The notes under the pieces are model-generated. The model saw only the letters and a program-made list of their open reading frames with translations. It was not told the DNA's origin and made no database searches. 64,000 nt of DNA from Solibacillus sp. FSL R7-0682 (GTDB taxonomy: Bacteria; Bacillota; Bacilli; Bacillales_A; Planococcaceae). Positions 8,033 to 19,158 of the stretch are shown one piece after another. Both the position numbers and the translations under genes were made by a program. Position 1 is the first letter of the stretch. Each line of letters begins with the position of its first letter. The stretch spans positions 1,694,001 through 1,758,000 of the forward strand of contig NZ_JBBOUI010000001.1 of NCBI RefSeq assembly GCF_038005985.1. The letters run 5' to 3'.

Positions 8033-9019
8033 ATGCAATCAGAAGTAATTTTACAAGTAGAGGATCTTCACACATATTTTAAGACGGGCTCTGGAGACGT
8101 CCCATCTGTTAACGGGGTTTCTTTCGATATTCGTGAAGGAGAAACACTCGCCATTGTCGGAGAATCTGGCTCAGGAAAAAGTGTTACATCACTGTCCATA
8201 ATGGGGTTGATTGAAAAACCAGGTGAAGTACGAAAAGGGAAAATTCAGTTTAAAAATAAAGATTTAATGAAAATAAGTGAGAAGGAATACCGCAATCTTC
8301 GAGGAAATGAAATCGCAATGATTTTCCAGGAGCCTTTAACAGCGCTTAATCCGCTGTTTACTGTCGGCAATCAAATTTCCGAAACGATTCGATTACATCA
8401 AAAACTAGATAAGAAAAAAGCAAAAGAAAAAGGAATCGACATGTTAAGGCATGTAGGGATTCCTCGACCAGAAAAAGTATATAACACGTATCCTCATACT
8501 TTAAGTGGTGGGATGCGTCAACGAGTGATGATCGCGATGGCTCTTTCTTGTCATCCAAAGTTACTTATAGCCGATGAACCAACGACTGCACTTGATGTGA
8601 CAATACAAGCACAAATTTTGGATCTTATGCGCAACCTTTCAAAAGGAGATCAGACAGCCATCTTATTAATTACCCATGACTTGGGGGTTGTAGCGGAAAT
8701 GGCAGACCGTGTAGTAGTGATGTACTGTGGGCAAGTAGTGGAAAGTGCAGATGTTTATAAAATTTTTGAACAACCATTGCATCCCTACACGAAAGGATTG
8801 TTAGATAGTACACCTAAATTTTTTATAGAAGATGAGCAACTCAAATCGATTCTTGGGACAGTACCGACGATGGATAATATGCCTCTTGGGTGTAAATTTT
8901 GCCCACGTTGTACAGTAGCAATTGATCAATGCTATAAAGAGGAGCCGAAATTAACCGAACTTTCCGATGGGCGCCAAGTACGCTGCTGGCTTGTAGGCAA
9001 AAAGGGGGAGACTGGATGA
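8033..9019 (+). CDS. Peptide ABC transporter ATP-binding protein (DppD/OppD type)
   Basis: One of two ATPases energising the importer. Walker A is GESGSGKS near residues 43-50, the Q-loop is FQEPLTALNP, the signature is LSGGMRQR, Walker B is LLIADEPTTALD, and the H-loop is THDLG. The C-terminal oligopeptide-binding extension carries the Cys cluster LGCKFCPRCTVAIDQC, a presumed iron-sulfur site seen in DppD/OppD ATPases. Length is 328 aa. The stop overlaps the start of the next ATPase gene (ATGA), indicating translational coupling. Confidence 0.94.
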   Translation: MQSEVILQVEDLHTYFKTGSGDVPSVNGVSFDIREGETLAIVGESGSGKSVTSLSIMGLIEKPGEVRKGKIQFKNKDLMKISEKEYRNLRGNEIAMIFQEPLTALNPLFTVGNQISETIRLHQKLDKKKAKEKGIDMLRHVGIPRPEKVYNTYPHTLSGGMRQRVMIAMALSCHPKLLIADEPTTALDVTIQAQILDLMRNLSKGDQTAILLITHDLGVVAEMADRVVVMYCGQVVESADVYKIFEQPLHPYTKGLLDSTPKFFIEDEQLKSILGTVPTMDNMPLGCKFCPRCTVAIDQCYKEEPKLTELSDGRQVRCWLVGKKGETG

Positions 9020-10020
9020 CGTCATCTTTAGTTGAAAAAAAGGTTTTATTAGATGTAGCGCATTTAAAAAAGTATTTTGAAATAAAAGAAGGCTTTAAGG
9101 AAAAGAAATATTTAAAGGCAGTTGACGACATTTCTTTTCACGTATACGAAGGTGAAACGCTAGGTATCGTTGGAGAATCCGGCTGTGGTAAATCAACAAC
9201 GGGAAATCTTCTGCTTCATTTATTAGAAAAAACGAGCGGTACAATTATCTTTAATGGTAAGAATATGGATGAGATGTCCAAGGAACAGCTACGAAAATGC
9301 CGTGCTGATATACAAATGATTTTCCAAGATCCGTTTTCCTCTTTAAATCCACGTATGCGTGTCATTGATATTATTGGGGAGCCGATAAAAACACATGCGA
9401 AGAAAACTAAAAAGGAACGTCAGGAACTTGTTTATCAATTGATGGATTCGGTAGGCTTGCCAAGAGAATATGCACTACGTTATCCCCATGAATTTTCAGG
9501 AGGACAAAGGCAGCGCATCGGAATTGCTCGAGCAATAGCGTTAAAACCAAAGCTAATTATTTGTGATGAACCTGTATCTGCGTTGGATGTATCCATACAA
9601 GCCCAAATATTAAACCTACTACTAAAGTTGCAAAAGGAATTTCAATTAACATTTATTTTCATAGCTCATGGGTTACCAGCAGTAAAATATATTAGTGATC
9701 GAATTGCGGTTATGTACTTAGGTAAAATAATTGAGATTACAACAAAGGCCAAACTTTTTAATAACCCAATGCATCCCTATACGAATAGTCTTGTTTCCGC
9801 AGTACCGTTACCTAACCCAAAAATTCGAGAGCAACGTCAGCGATTAATATTAGAGGGGGATATTCCGAGTAATGTGGATTTACCAAACGGATGCCGTTTT
9901 CACACACGATGTCCATTTGTTCAAGAGAAATGTAAAATGGAAACGCCTGAGTTAGAAGAGTTAGAACCAGGTCATTATGTAGCCTGCCTCTATCCAGTGA
10001 AGCATGACAAAAATGAATGA
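9016..10020 (+). CDS. Peptide ABC transporter ATP-binding protein (DppF/OppF type)
   Basis: The second ATPase of the importer. Walker A is GESGCGKST, Q-loop FQDPFSSLNP, signature FSGGQRQR, Walker B LIICDEPVSALD, and H-loop FIAHGLPAV (AHG in place of the common SHD, a variant known in this family). The C-terminal extension has a Cys cluster, CRFHTRCPFVQEKC. The start overlaps the upstream gene by four bases with GGGGGAG ahead, and its end overlaps the start of the M20 peptidase, so the transporter and peptidase look co-translated. Confidence 0.94.
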   Translation: MTSSLVEKKVLLDVAHLKKYFEIKEGFKEKKYLKAVDDISFHVYEGETLGIVGESGCGKSTTGNLLLHLLEKTSGTIIFNGKNMDEMSKEQLRKCRADIQMIFQDPFSSLNPRMRVIDIIGEPIKTHAKKTKKERQELVYQLMDSVGLPREYALRYPHEFSGGQRQRIGIARAIALKPKLIICDEPVSALDVSIQAQILNLLLKLQKEFQLTFIFIAHGLPAVKYISDRIAVMYLGKIIEITTKAKLFNNPMHPYTNSLVSAVPLPNPKIREQRQRLILEGDIPSNVDLPNGCRFHTRCPFVQEKCKMETPELEELEPGHYVACLYPVKHDKNE

Positions 10021-11219
10021 GAGGTGCTAAAGTAGTAACCACTACGTTAATTATGGAGAGATTTTTAGAGAAGAGCATAACTGACATGTTATCTTTATTG
10101 AAGGAACTAGTAAATCAGGATTCGGGGAGTCAATATATAATAGGCGTAAACAAGGTTGGTCAAATAATTCGACAACAGTTTGAACACTTAGGGTTTGAAG
10201 TGAAGGAAGTCAAACAACAAAAAACTGGTAATCATTTAGTTATTCAACATAAAGATGCAGTAAATCCATCCATATTGTTAATTGCACATATGGATACAGT
10301 TTATAAAGAGGGAACGGCCGCCATACGTCCATTTACTATTGCCCATAATCGTGCTTATGGTCCGGGTGTCATTGATATGAAAGGGAGCCATGTAGCAATC
10401 ATTTATGCTGTAAAAGCACTTCTTGATGCTGGGAAGTACGATGTTTTAAAAAACATTGTGTTACTCTTTAATTCTGACGAAGAAATTGGCTCTCCTACTT
10501 CAAGAAAATTAATTGAACGCGTTGCACTTGATAAAGATTGTTGTATTTGTTTAGAACCAGCTCGAGAAAATGGTGCGCTCGTGAGTGCTCGTAGAGGTGG
10601 TGGTGATTATATTATCAAGGTTCATGGTCGTGCTTCCCATGCTGGGATTGCACCAGAAGAAGGGGCAAATGCCATTGAAGAAATTGCGCATAAAATTATT
10701 AAGTTACATAAGCTTAATAGACCAATTGAGGGCATAAGTGTAAATTGCGACATTATTCATGGGGGTATGGCTGCAAATGTAATTGCAGATTATGCAGAAA
10801 CTTGTGTAGATATCCGTACGTCTAAAGTGGAACAAGCTGAATTTTTAGAAGAAAAGATACAAGAAATTTGCAATGAAACGTTTGTACCTGGGACGAAAAC
10901 CGAATTGTTTGGAACAATCAATCGCCCTCCAATGGAAAAAAATCGAGGAACAATCGCATTACTGGAACGAATTTATTCATTAGCAGAGCAATTAGAAATA
11001 AAATTATCCGATGTAGCAACAGGTGGTGGAGGAGATGCCTCCTTTACATCTGCTTTAGGAATTCCGACGATTGATGGTTTAGGTCCGATTGGTGGCTTTG
11101 CTCATTCAGAAAGAGAATATTTAGAAATACCTTCGTTAGTGGAGCGTACGTTACTGTTAGCGAAATTTATGGAAAGTTTAACGGCCAAGAAACTTGAAAC
11201 GGATAAAGTTTTCACTTAG
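10017..11219 (+). CDS. M20-family metallopeptidase (carboxypeptidase G2-like)
   Basis: A predicted di-zinc hydrolase of short peptides or N-acyl amino acids, probably processing what the upstream importer brings in. Metal-site blocks: AHMDTVYKEG, GPGVIDMKGSH, NSDEEIGSPTSR, the dimerisation-domain block GRASHAGIAPEEGANAIEEIA, and the last metal-region block GIPTIDGLGPIGGFAHSEREY. The ATG at 10017 overlaps the upstream stop (ATGA) but has no ribosome site of its own; ATG 10053 gives a 388 aa protein beginning at MERFLEKS. The start therefore remains uncertain. With the start at 10017 it is 400 aa. A terminator follows. Confidence 0.88.
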   Translation: MRGAKVVTTTLIMERFLEKSITDMLSLLKELVNQDSGSQYIIGVNKVGQIIRQQFEHLGFEVKEVKQQKTGNHLVIQHKDAVNPSILLIAHMDTVYKEGTAAIRPFTIAHNRAYGPGVIDMKGSHVAIIYAVKALLDAGKYDVLKNIVLLFNSDEEIGSPTSRKLIERVALDKDCCICLEPARENGALVSARRGGGDYIIKVHGRASHAGIAPEEGANAIEEIAHKIIKLHKLNRPIEGISVNCDIIHGGMAANVIADYAETCVDIRTSKVEQAEFLEEKIQEICNETFVPGTKTELFGTINRPPMEKNRGTIALLERIYSLAEQLEIKLSDVATGGGGDASFTSALGIPTIDGLGPIGGFAHSEREYLEIPSLVERTLLLAKFMESLTAKKLETDKVFT

Positions 11220-11257
11220 GATTTCATATTAAAATTATATACATGATGAAACTTCAT

Positions 11258-11300
11258 ACACTAGTCGAACGTTCATATAGAACGATTGGCTAGTGTTTTT
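11258..11300 (+). terminator. Terminator of the peptide transporter operon
   Basis: ACACTAG (11258-11264) pairs with CTAGTGT (11290-11296), with partly paired inner sequence (AACGTTC / AACGATT), and runs into TTTTT. It lies about 40 bases after the M20 peptidase stop. Confidence 0.75.
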
Positions 11301-11435
11301 ATGTAGTATTCCTTAGTTTAAAATCGTTATTAGTCCTACAAGAGGGTTGAATATGTAGTGTAGTGCTTATAATAGTAATCTAATGGAAAGCGTGATATGA
11401 TGCTAGCGCAAGAATGAAGTAGGTTAGGTGAACAT

Positions 11436-12515
11436 ATGTGGGATTCAATTAAATGGCTCATACCAACCATCAAGGTGCCAACATGGCAGGATGGTATTGT
11501 AGCTATAGGTATTTTAATCGTAGGATTTGCTTTGATTCGTTGGATTATTCGACCGCTCATTATGAAATGTGCAAAGCAGTTGGATAAACGGAATCATCCG
11601 GTCATGAGTGATATGGCAAAAAATATATATCCATCACTTCGCAACGCGCTTATTTTTAGTTTATTCATTATAGCGCTTTCTTTATTAGTCGAGGTTTGGC
11701 TTTTTGATAATGTGAAATTACGGATGTTAATCAATTCGTTTTATGTATTTTTTGCCTTTAAAGCACTGTATGACATATTAGGTTTCTATTTGGAAAATCC
11801 AGAGCGCTTTGAGACGGGGAAAGATCAGGATATTTTAACGCCCTTTTTCTTACGTATTAGTAAAGTACTAGTGATGGGAATTGCGATGTTTTCAATCGCA
11901 TCACTGTGGAATTTTAATTTAAATGGCTTTTTAACAGCGATTGGTTTGACAGGGGTAGCGTTGGCCTTTGGAATTCGTGATACGTTAGCGCATATTTTTG
12001 GGGGTATGAGTGTAGTGCTCGACAAGCCTTTTCAAATTGGTGATTGGGTGATGACTGGGGATGAAAAAATTGATGGTACAATCGAAGATATAAATTTGCG
12101 CAGTACGCTCATTCAAACTTCTGATAAGGGACTCGTCTACGTACCAAACTCCTATTTAGTAAATCGTCCAATTTACAATTTATCGAAGCGCACACAGCGA
12201 AAAGTAGAGCATTATTTATTTGTTTCGAATGACAATAGCGAGGAATCAATTATCCAGTTTCTTGAAATGCTACGCGAACAAATTGCATTGCATCCTAAAA
12301 CATTAAAAAATATAATCCATGTCGCAGTCGACGAATTACGCCCAAGTGCATATCGGATTTTAATTCGATATTTTGTTAAAACAAATGATTCAGAAGAAAT
12401 GCTTCAGGTGAGACAGGATATATTATTTGTAGCACAGCACTATTGTAAGGAATATGAAATTCAACTTGTTGAACCAAATCAAGCACAATTTGTATGGAAT
12501 GATACGAGTTCCTAA
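11436..12515 (+). CDS. Mechanosensitive ion channel, MscS family
   Basis: A membrane channel releasing solutes on hypo-osmotic shock. The 359 aa protein has four to five predicted membrane segments. The pore-lining helix is ALAFGIRDTLAHIFGGM near residues 180-196, followed by the beta-domain start VLDKPFQIGDWV and the loop DLR-type block IEDINLRSTLIQTSDKGLVYVPNS (recognised as MscS beta domain), then a C-terminal alpha/beta domain. It starts at ATG 11436 after TTAGGTGA. It is single, flanked by intergenic regions of 216 and 128 bases. The larger N-terminus puts it in the YbdG/YnaI-like size class rather than minimal MscS. Confidence 0.9.
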   Translation: MWDSIKWLIPTIKVPTWQDGIVAIGILIVGFALIRWIIRPLIMKCAKQLDKRNHPVMSDMAKNIYPSLRNALIFSLFIIALSLLVEVWLFDNVKLRMLINSFYVFFAFKALYDILGFYLENPERFETGKDQDILTPFFLRISKVLVMGIAMFSIASLWNFNLNGFLTAIGLTGVALAFGIRDTLAHIFGGMSVVLDKPFQIGDWVMTGDEKIDGTIEDINLRSTLIQTSDKGLVYVPNSYLVNRPIYNLSKRTQRKVEHYLFVSNDNSEESIIQFLEMLREQIALHPKTLKNIIHVAVDELRPSAYRILIRYFVKTNDSEEMLQVRQDILFVAQHYCKEYEIQLVEPNQAQFVWNDTSS

Positions 12516-12643
12516 GTCGGAATTATTTTTGGAAAACGAGTTTTCAACCGTACATCCCATCACTAATTGTAGTATACTAAACTTAGGTAATAGTATTAGA
12601 AAACCTTTATACACAAGTTTACATAAGAGAGGATGTTTCACAT

Positions 12644-13048
12644 ATGGCTGAAAAACAACCAGTATCATTCGTTCAACCAACTCCAGTTGGAAAAGAGGAG
12701 CTAGGTAAAATCGAAGTAGCACCAGAAGTAATCGAAGTAATTGCGGGAATAGCCGCTACAGAAGTAGAAGGCATTGCATCTACTCGCGGAAACTTTGCTT
12801 CAGGTGTAGCTGAACGTTTTGGTAAAAAAGTGCATTCTAAAGGAATTAAATCAGCAATGTCAGAGAACGGTAATATTGTTATTGATGTATTTTGCACAGT
12901 AAAATACGGATATGCGATTCCAAAAGTGGCGAAGGATGTTCAATCAACTATTCGTCAAGCCATCTTAAATATGACATCAATCGAAACGAGTGAAGTGAAT
13001 ATCCATATTACAGGTATTCAGTTCGAAACAGTAAAAGACGCAGAATAA
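12644..13048 (+). CDS. yqhY: Asp23/Gls24 family protein YqhY
   Basis: In B. subtilis yqhY lies between accC and nusB and is linked to control of acetyl-CoA carboxylase activity. The 134 aa protein has the Asp23 core EVIAGIAATEVEGIASTRG, then VDVFCTVKYGYAIPKVAKDVQ and the ending VNIHITGIQFE. It starts at ATG 12644 after GAGAGGATG. Here it has its own promoter region and terminator and is separated from accC by about 10.8 kb and from nusB by the glp genes, so the ancestral cluster has been broken on both sides. Confidence 0.9.
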   Translation: MAEKQPVSFVQPTPVGKEELGKIEVAPEVIEVIAGIAATEVEGIASTRGNFASGVAERFGKKVHSKGIKSAMSENGNIVIDVFCTVKYGYAIPKVAKDVQSTIRQAILNMTSIETSEVNIHITGIQFETVKDAE

Positions 13049-13066
13049 TATTTTTTTATTTGAAAC

Positions 13067-13111
13067 AGGTAATGCAGAAGACGTTTTGTCAATTCTGCAT
13101 TACCTTTTTTT
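13067..13111 (+). terminator. Terminator of yqhY
   Basis: The 13-bp perfect arms AGGTAATGCAGAA (13067-13079) and TTCTGCATTACCT (13093-13105) have a 13-base loop and are followed by T7. Confidence 0.92.
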
Positions 13112-13181
13112 AATTTGTGTTTAATTTTTCATAAAAAAATGGGTATAGATAATAAGTTGAAATGTGAGGAGGGCTATGAAG

Positions 13182-14819
13182 GTGACAAATTTTTCAGCGT
13201 TACATCGGCAACAGAGTTTACAGAAATTGAGTGAAGAAACCTTTGATTTATTCGTTATTGGCGGAGGGATTACAGGCGCAGGGATCGCGCTTGATGCAAC
13301 AACTCGTGGGCTATCGGTTGCATTAGCTGAAATGCAAGATTTTGCTGAGGGAACGAGCAGTCGTTCAACAAAACTTGTTCATGGTGGCTTACGTTATTTA
13401 AAACAATTTGAAATAAAAGAAGTGGCAGAACTAGGGAGAGAGCGGGCTATCGTTTATGAAAATGGTCCACACGTCACAACTCCTGTGTGGATGTTATTGC
13501 CGTTTCATAAGGGTGGTACATTTGGTCCGTTCACAACGTCACTTGGGCTAAAGGTGTACGATATTTTAGCTGGCGTAAAAAAAGGAGAGCGCCGGTTTAT
13601 GCTATCGGCGGATGAAACGATTGCGCGAGAACCACTTATTAAAAAAGAAGGCTTACTTGGGGGCGGGGTATATGTAGAATACCGTACGGATGATGCCCGA
13701 CTTACGCTAGAGGTAATAAAAGCGGCTGTTGCCTACGGTACAACAGCTATGAATTACTTAAAGGTGATTGCAATTGATTCTGAAAATGTCGCCTTCTCTA
13801 AGGTAACTGTGGAGGATCAGCTTACCGGAGAACAAGTTGTTGTGAAGGCTAAAAAGGTAGTGAATGCTGCAGGGCCTTGGGTAGATGATGTTCGTAAGCT
13901 AAATGGAGAATTAAATGAAAAGCATTTAATTTTATCTAAAGGGGTCCATCTCGTATTTGATGGGAATGATTTCCCGCTTCAACAGGCGATTTATTTTGAT
14001 ACAGAAGATGGACGTATGGTATTTGCGATTCCACGTGATGGTAAAACGTATGTCGGGACTACCGACACCTTTTATGAAGGAGATCCTCTTGAAATAACAA
14101 TTACAGAGGAAGATCGTTCATACCTACTTCAAGCGATTCGCTACATGTTCCCTCAGCTAAATATAACTGAGGAAAAAATTGAATCTGGATGGGCAGGCGT
14201 GCGCCCGCTAATTCATGAGCAAGGAAAAGGACCGTCTGAAATTTCCCGTAAGGATGAAATTTGGCAAAATGAAAGCGGGCTAATTACGATTGCAGGTGGA
14301 AAATTGACTGGCTATCGTAAAATGGCGGAAAAAATTGTAGATCTTGTCGTGAAGCAGTTAAACAGCGAATATAATATGCACTATAGAGGGTCTATTACAA
14401 AAAGCCTACCGATATCCGGTGGCGATTTAAATGGCTCGAAATTTTTCGAAAGCTTCGTTCAAAAACGCACAGTAGAGGGACAGCAGCTTGGGCTAACAGA
14501 GGAACAAAGTCGGTATTTAGCACAATTTTATGGAACAAATGTTGATAAAGTATTTCATTATATTAAAAAGGCGGAAGGGAGCTTACCGCCAATCGTTTAT
14601 GGGCAATTGTATTACGCAATAAATGAAGAATCGGCTTGTACAGCGACAGATTTCTTTATGCGAAGAACAGGGACATTACTGTTTAATATTCAATTTGTTC
14701 AAGAAATGAAAGATTTAGTTATTGACGAGATGGCAACAACCTTGGGCTGGTCACAGCACGAAAAGGATCGGAACAAGGAGCAAATACAAAGAGCAATTAC
14801 ACATGCAAGGACAACTTAG
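13182..14819 (+). CDS. glpD: Aerobic glycerol-3-phosphate dehydrogenase
   Basis: An FAD enzyme at the membrane face that oxidises glycerol-3-phosphate to dihydroxyacetone phosphate and passes electrons to quinone. The N-terminal FAD motif is LFVIGGGITGAGIALDA, followed by the family block FAEGTSSRSTKLVHGGLRYLKQFE and the later FAIPRDGKTYVGTTDT. Start choice: AGGAGG at 13167-13172 is only 3 bases from ATG 13176 but 9 bases from GTG 13182, so GTG 13182 (MTNFSALHRQQ, 545 aa) is preferred; both are possible. It is first in glpD-glpF-glpK. I see no GlpP antiterminator hairpin or cre in the short leader. Confidence 0.95.
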   Translation: MTNFSALHRQQSLQKLSEETFDLFVIGGGITGAGIALDATTRGLSVALAEMQDFAEGTSSRSTKLVHGGLRYLKQFEIKEVAELGRERAIVYENGPHVTTPVWMLLPFHKGGTFGPFTTSLGLKVYDILAGVKKGERRFMLSADETIAREPLIKKEGLLGGGVYVEYRTDDARLTLEVIKAAVAYGTTAMNYLKVIAIDSENVAFSKVTVEDQLTGEQVVVKAKKVVNAAGPWVDDVRKLNGELNEKHLILSKGVHLVFDGNDFPLQQAIYFDTEDGRMVFAIPRDGKTYVGTTDTFYEGDPLEITITEEDRSYLLQAIRYMFPQLNITEEKIESGWAGVRPLIHEQGKGPSEISRKDEIWQNESGLITIAGGKLTGYRKMAEKIVDLVVKQLNSEYNMHYRGSITKSLPISGGDLNGSKFFESFVQKRTVEGQQLGLTEEQSRYLAQFYGTNVDKVFHYIKKAEGSLPPIVYGQLYYAINEESACTATDFFMRRTGTLLFNIQFVQEMKDLVIDEMATTLGWSQHEKDRNKEQIQRAITHARTT

Positions 14820-14836
14820 GAAAAGGGGGAAATAGG

Positions 14837-17136
<2,300 letters not shown>

Positions 17137-17145
17137 AATGATGAG

Positions 17146-17189
17146 CAGTCGACTTTGTTGGAATCTTTCAACAAAGTCGACTGTTTTTT
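17146..17189 (+). terminator. Terminator of the glpDFK operon
   Basis: A perfect 15-bp stem (CAGTCGACTTTGTTG at 17146-17160 with its complement at 17169-17183), an 8-base loop and a T6 tail. Confidence 0.95.
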
Positions 17190-17263
17190 GTATAATAATT
17201 GTAATATATTACCTTATTGAGTATAGGTTATTTAATTTATGTTTTAATGGAGAGGAGAATAAA

Positions 17264-17394
17264 ATGATAATAAGGAATATGAACTGGTAACTGATTATTC
17301 GATGCTAAATTACGAAGATTTGAATCGTTTAAGTGCATATAATCGTTATAAAAATGTTGGAGCGCTCAAAAACTTAGTAAAAAAGGTGTTTTAA
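17264..17394 (+). pseudogene. Small ORF with apparent frameshift
   Basis: AGAGGAG (17251-17257) is ideally placed before ATG 17264, but this frame ends after eight codons (MIIRNMNW). The neighbouring frame, entered by a one-base shift, reads NDNKEYELVTDYSM and then LNYEDLNRLSAYNRY, KNVGALKNLVKKVF and TAA 17392, directly followed by a terminator-like hairpin. A good ribosome site, a plausible 45-residue product and a terminator suggest a real small gene with a frameshift. A 30-codon ORF from ATG 17302 is the intact alternative. No family recognised. Confidence 0.4.
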
Positions 17395-17414
17395 AAGAAA
17401 AATAACACTTTTTT
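17379..17414 (+). terminator. Terminator-like hairpin after the small ORF
   Basis: AAAAAGGTGTT (17380-17390) pairs with AACACTTTTTT (17404-17414) with one G-U pair, and the right arm ends in six T. From here to nusB (about 190 bases) there is only AT-rich sequence, presumably with the nusB promoter near TGCTATTAT at about 17561-17570. Confidence 0.6.
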
Positions 17415-17607
17415 AACCCTTTAAACGTTATTAGATTGAAAATAATTAGTTCCATTTACCAGTCAGGTATTTTCTCAAAATTTTGCCTTTATAAGCAGAA
17501 AACGTATATATCATATTACTTTCAAAATATTTCAGTGAAACGATGCTAGCGTCATAAAAATATGCTATTATAGGAACTAATGCTACTTATGAAGGAGAGC
17601 TTTAATC

Positions 17608-17994
17608 ATGAAACGAACTGAAGCGCGCCAAAAAGCGTTGCAAGCTTTGTTTCAGTTAGATAGCACAGAACTTTCGGTAGAAGAGGCAATTGGACATGTT
17701 CTTGAAGAAGAACAAAAATCAAACGCCTTTCTAGAAAAATTAGTTCGTGGAACAACTGAAAAACAAGCAGAAATCGACGCAGCGCTAGAGCAAAAATTAG
17801 AAAAATGGACGCTAAGCCGTCTACCTAAAATTGAGAGAACTGTATTACGTCTTGCTATATACGAATTACTGTTTGATCAAGAAACACCAAATAAAGTCGT
17901 TATGAACGAGGCAATCGAGCTTGCCAAAACATTTGGTGATGAAAAATCAAGCAAATTCGTCAATGGTGTACTTTCGAAATTTACTGAGCAATAA
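17608..17994 (+). CDS. nusB: Transcription antitermination factor NusB
   Basis: NusB, with NusE/S10, supports rRNA antitermination through boxA. The 128 aa protein starts [18 protein letters not shown], and has the second conserved block [25 protein letters not shown] and [23 protein letters not shown], all standard NusB features. It starts at ATG 17608 after AAGGAGAG. It opens the conserved nusB-folD-xseAB-ispA-dxs block. Confidence 0.96.
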   Translation: MKRTEARQKALQALFQLDSTELSVEEAIGHVLEEEQKSNAFLEKLVRGTTEKQAEIDAALEQKLEKWTLSRLPKIERTVLRLAIYELLFDQETPNKVVMNEAIELAKTFGDEKSSKFVNGVLSKFTEQ

Positions 17995-18045
17995 AATCAA
18001 TAACTGTATGCGAGTCTAGTTTAGATAGATATATGAAGATTGAAT

Positions 18046-18079
18046 GAGACGACTAGTTTTCCTTGCGAAAGCTAGTCTC
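18046..18079 (+). other. Inverted repeat in the nusB-folD gap
   Basis: GAGACGACTAGTTTTC (18046-18061) pairs imperfectly with GAAAGCTAGTCTC (18067-18079), with a 3-base bulge and a 5-base loop. It has no T tract, so it is probably an RNA-stability or leader hairpin before folD rather than a terminator. A leftward or processing role is equally possible. Confidence 0.4.
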
Positions 18080-18113
18080 TAAAATTGTAGTGATCACTGG
18101 AAGGAGTAACAAC

Positions 18114-18977
18114 ATGTCAAGTGCAATTATTAATGGTAAAGAAATTGGTCAAGAAATACGAGGGGCGGTCGCAACTCGCGTAGAAGCCTTAAAAGAAAAA
18201 GGTGTAACACCTGGTTTAGCGGTTATTTTAGTAGGGGACAATCCTGCTTCAAAAACATACGTAGCAAACAAACAAAAGTCTTGTGATGCAATCGGGATGT
18301 TTTCAGAATTAATTAAGCTACCAGCGGATACGTCCGAAAAAACTTTATTAGATCAAATTCGTACTTTAAACGAACGTGATGACATTCACGGTATTTTAGT
18401 TCAGCTCCCATTACCAAAACATATAAATGAGGATGAAGTAATCGCCACAATTTCTCCGGAAAAAGATGTCGATGGCTTTTCACCAGTAAGTGTTGGGAAA
18501 ATGATGTTAGGACAAGATACATACTTGCCATGTACGCCTTACGGGGTTATGAAATTATTAGAACACTCAGGAATTGATGTCGCTGGAAAGCATGCAGTTA
18601 TTGTTGGGCGTAGCCATATCGTAGGAAAACCTATGGGGCAACTATTATTACATAAGGATGCTACAGTAACGTATACACACTCAAAAACGAAAGATTTACA
18701 ATCCTTTACGAAACAAGCGGACATATTAATTGCAGCCGTTGGACGTGCGAATTTTATTACGAAGGAGCATGTGAAAGAAGGGGCTGTTGTTATTGATGTC
18801 GGCATTAATCGTAATGAAAACAACAAATTATGCGGCGATGTTAATTTTGAGTCAGTAGACGGAATTGCCTCACATATTACACCAGTTCCTGGTGGTGTAG
18901 GTCCAATGACCATTACGATGCTTTTAGAAAACACAGTACAAGCTGCGGAAAAAAAGTTAGAACGTAAAGAGAAATAA
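18114..18977 (+). CDS. folD: Bifunctional methylenetetrahydrofolate dehydrogenase/cyclohydrolase
   Basis: Converts 5,10-methylene-THF to 10-formyl-THF through the methenyl intermediate for purine and fMet synthesis. ATG 18114 (MSSAIINGKEIGQEIRG) is chosen over the upstream in-frame start because AAGGAG lies at 18101-18106; 287 aa is normal. It has the catalytic block YVANKQKSCDAIGM with the essential Lys, the HGILVQLPLPKHI block, the Rossmann region VIVGRSHIVGKPMGQLL, and the C-terminal signature PGGVGPMTITMLLENT. Confidence 0.97.
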   Translation: MSSAIINGKEIGQEIRGAVATRVEALKEKGVTPGLAVILVGDNPASKTYVANKQKSCDAIGMFSELIKLPADTSEKTLLDQIRTLNERDDIHGILVQLPLPKHINEDEVIATISPEKDVDGFSPVSVGKMMLGQDTYLPCTPYGVMKLLEHSGIDVAGKHAVIVGRSHIVGKPMGQLLLHKDATVTYTHSKTKDLQSFTKQADILIAAVGRANFITKEHVKEGAVVIDVGINRNENNKLCGDVNFESVDGIASHITPVPGGVGPMTITMLLENTVQAAEKKLERKEK

Positions 18978-18986
18978 TCTAACTTC

Positions 18987-19027
18987 AAAAATCACTATTT
19001 TGGTTTTGATCAAAATAGTGATTTTTA
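18987..19027 (+). terminator. Terminator after folD
   Basis: A 16-bp perfect stem (AAAAATCACTATTTTG and its complement, 18987-19002 and 19011-19026) with an 8-base loop. The T-rich 3' arm acts as the U tract. Confidence 0.85.
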
Positions 19028-19158
19028 GCTTAAAGAGTAATGTTCATTTATAATGGACATTTGAACATACATACGTTTTGATATGCGTTAAATAGCGCAT
19101 TTATATTAATTAATTCATTTACCTCATGGGTAAAAAATGCAAAGGAGCGTAAACATCT

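Noticed and set aside
9661-9700. Defective H-loop in the second peptide ATPase (AHG instead of SHD)
   Set aside because: The essential His is kept, and this variant occurs in working DppF/OppF-type ATPases.
12454-12651. Forward ORF (65 codons) across the MscS-yqhY gap
   Set aside because: It overlaps the end of the MscS gene and the yqhY promoter and ribosome site; no start signal.
13112-13181. GlpP antiterminator or cre before glpD
   Set aside because: The leader is only about 70 bases with no terminator hairpin, and no 14-mer close to the cre consensus.
18001-18113. PurBox pair before folD
   Set aside because: Only a single CGAA at 18066-18069 within an unrelated hairpin; no inverted partner at the right distance.
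18539-18988. Reverse ORF (149 codons) opposite folD
   Set aside because: It overlaps the whole C-terminal half of folD and includes its terminator; no coding signals.
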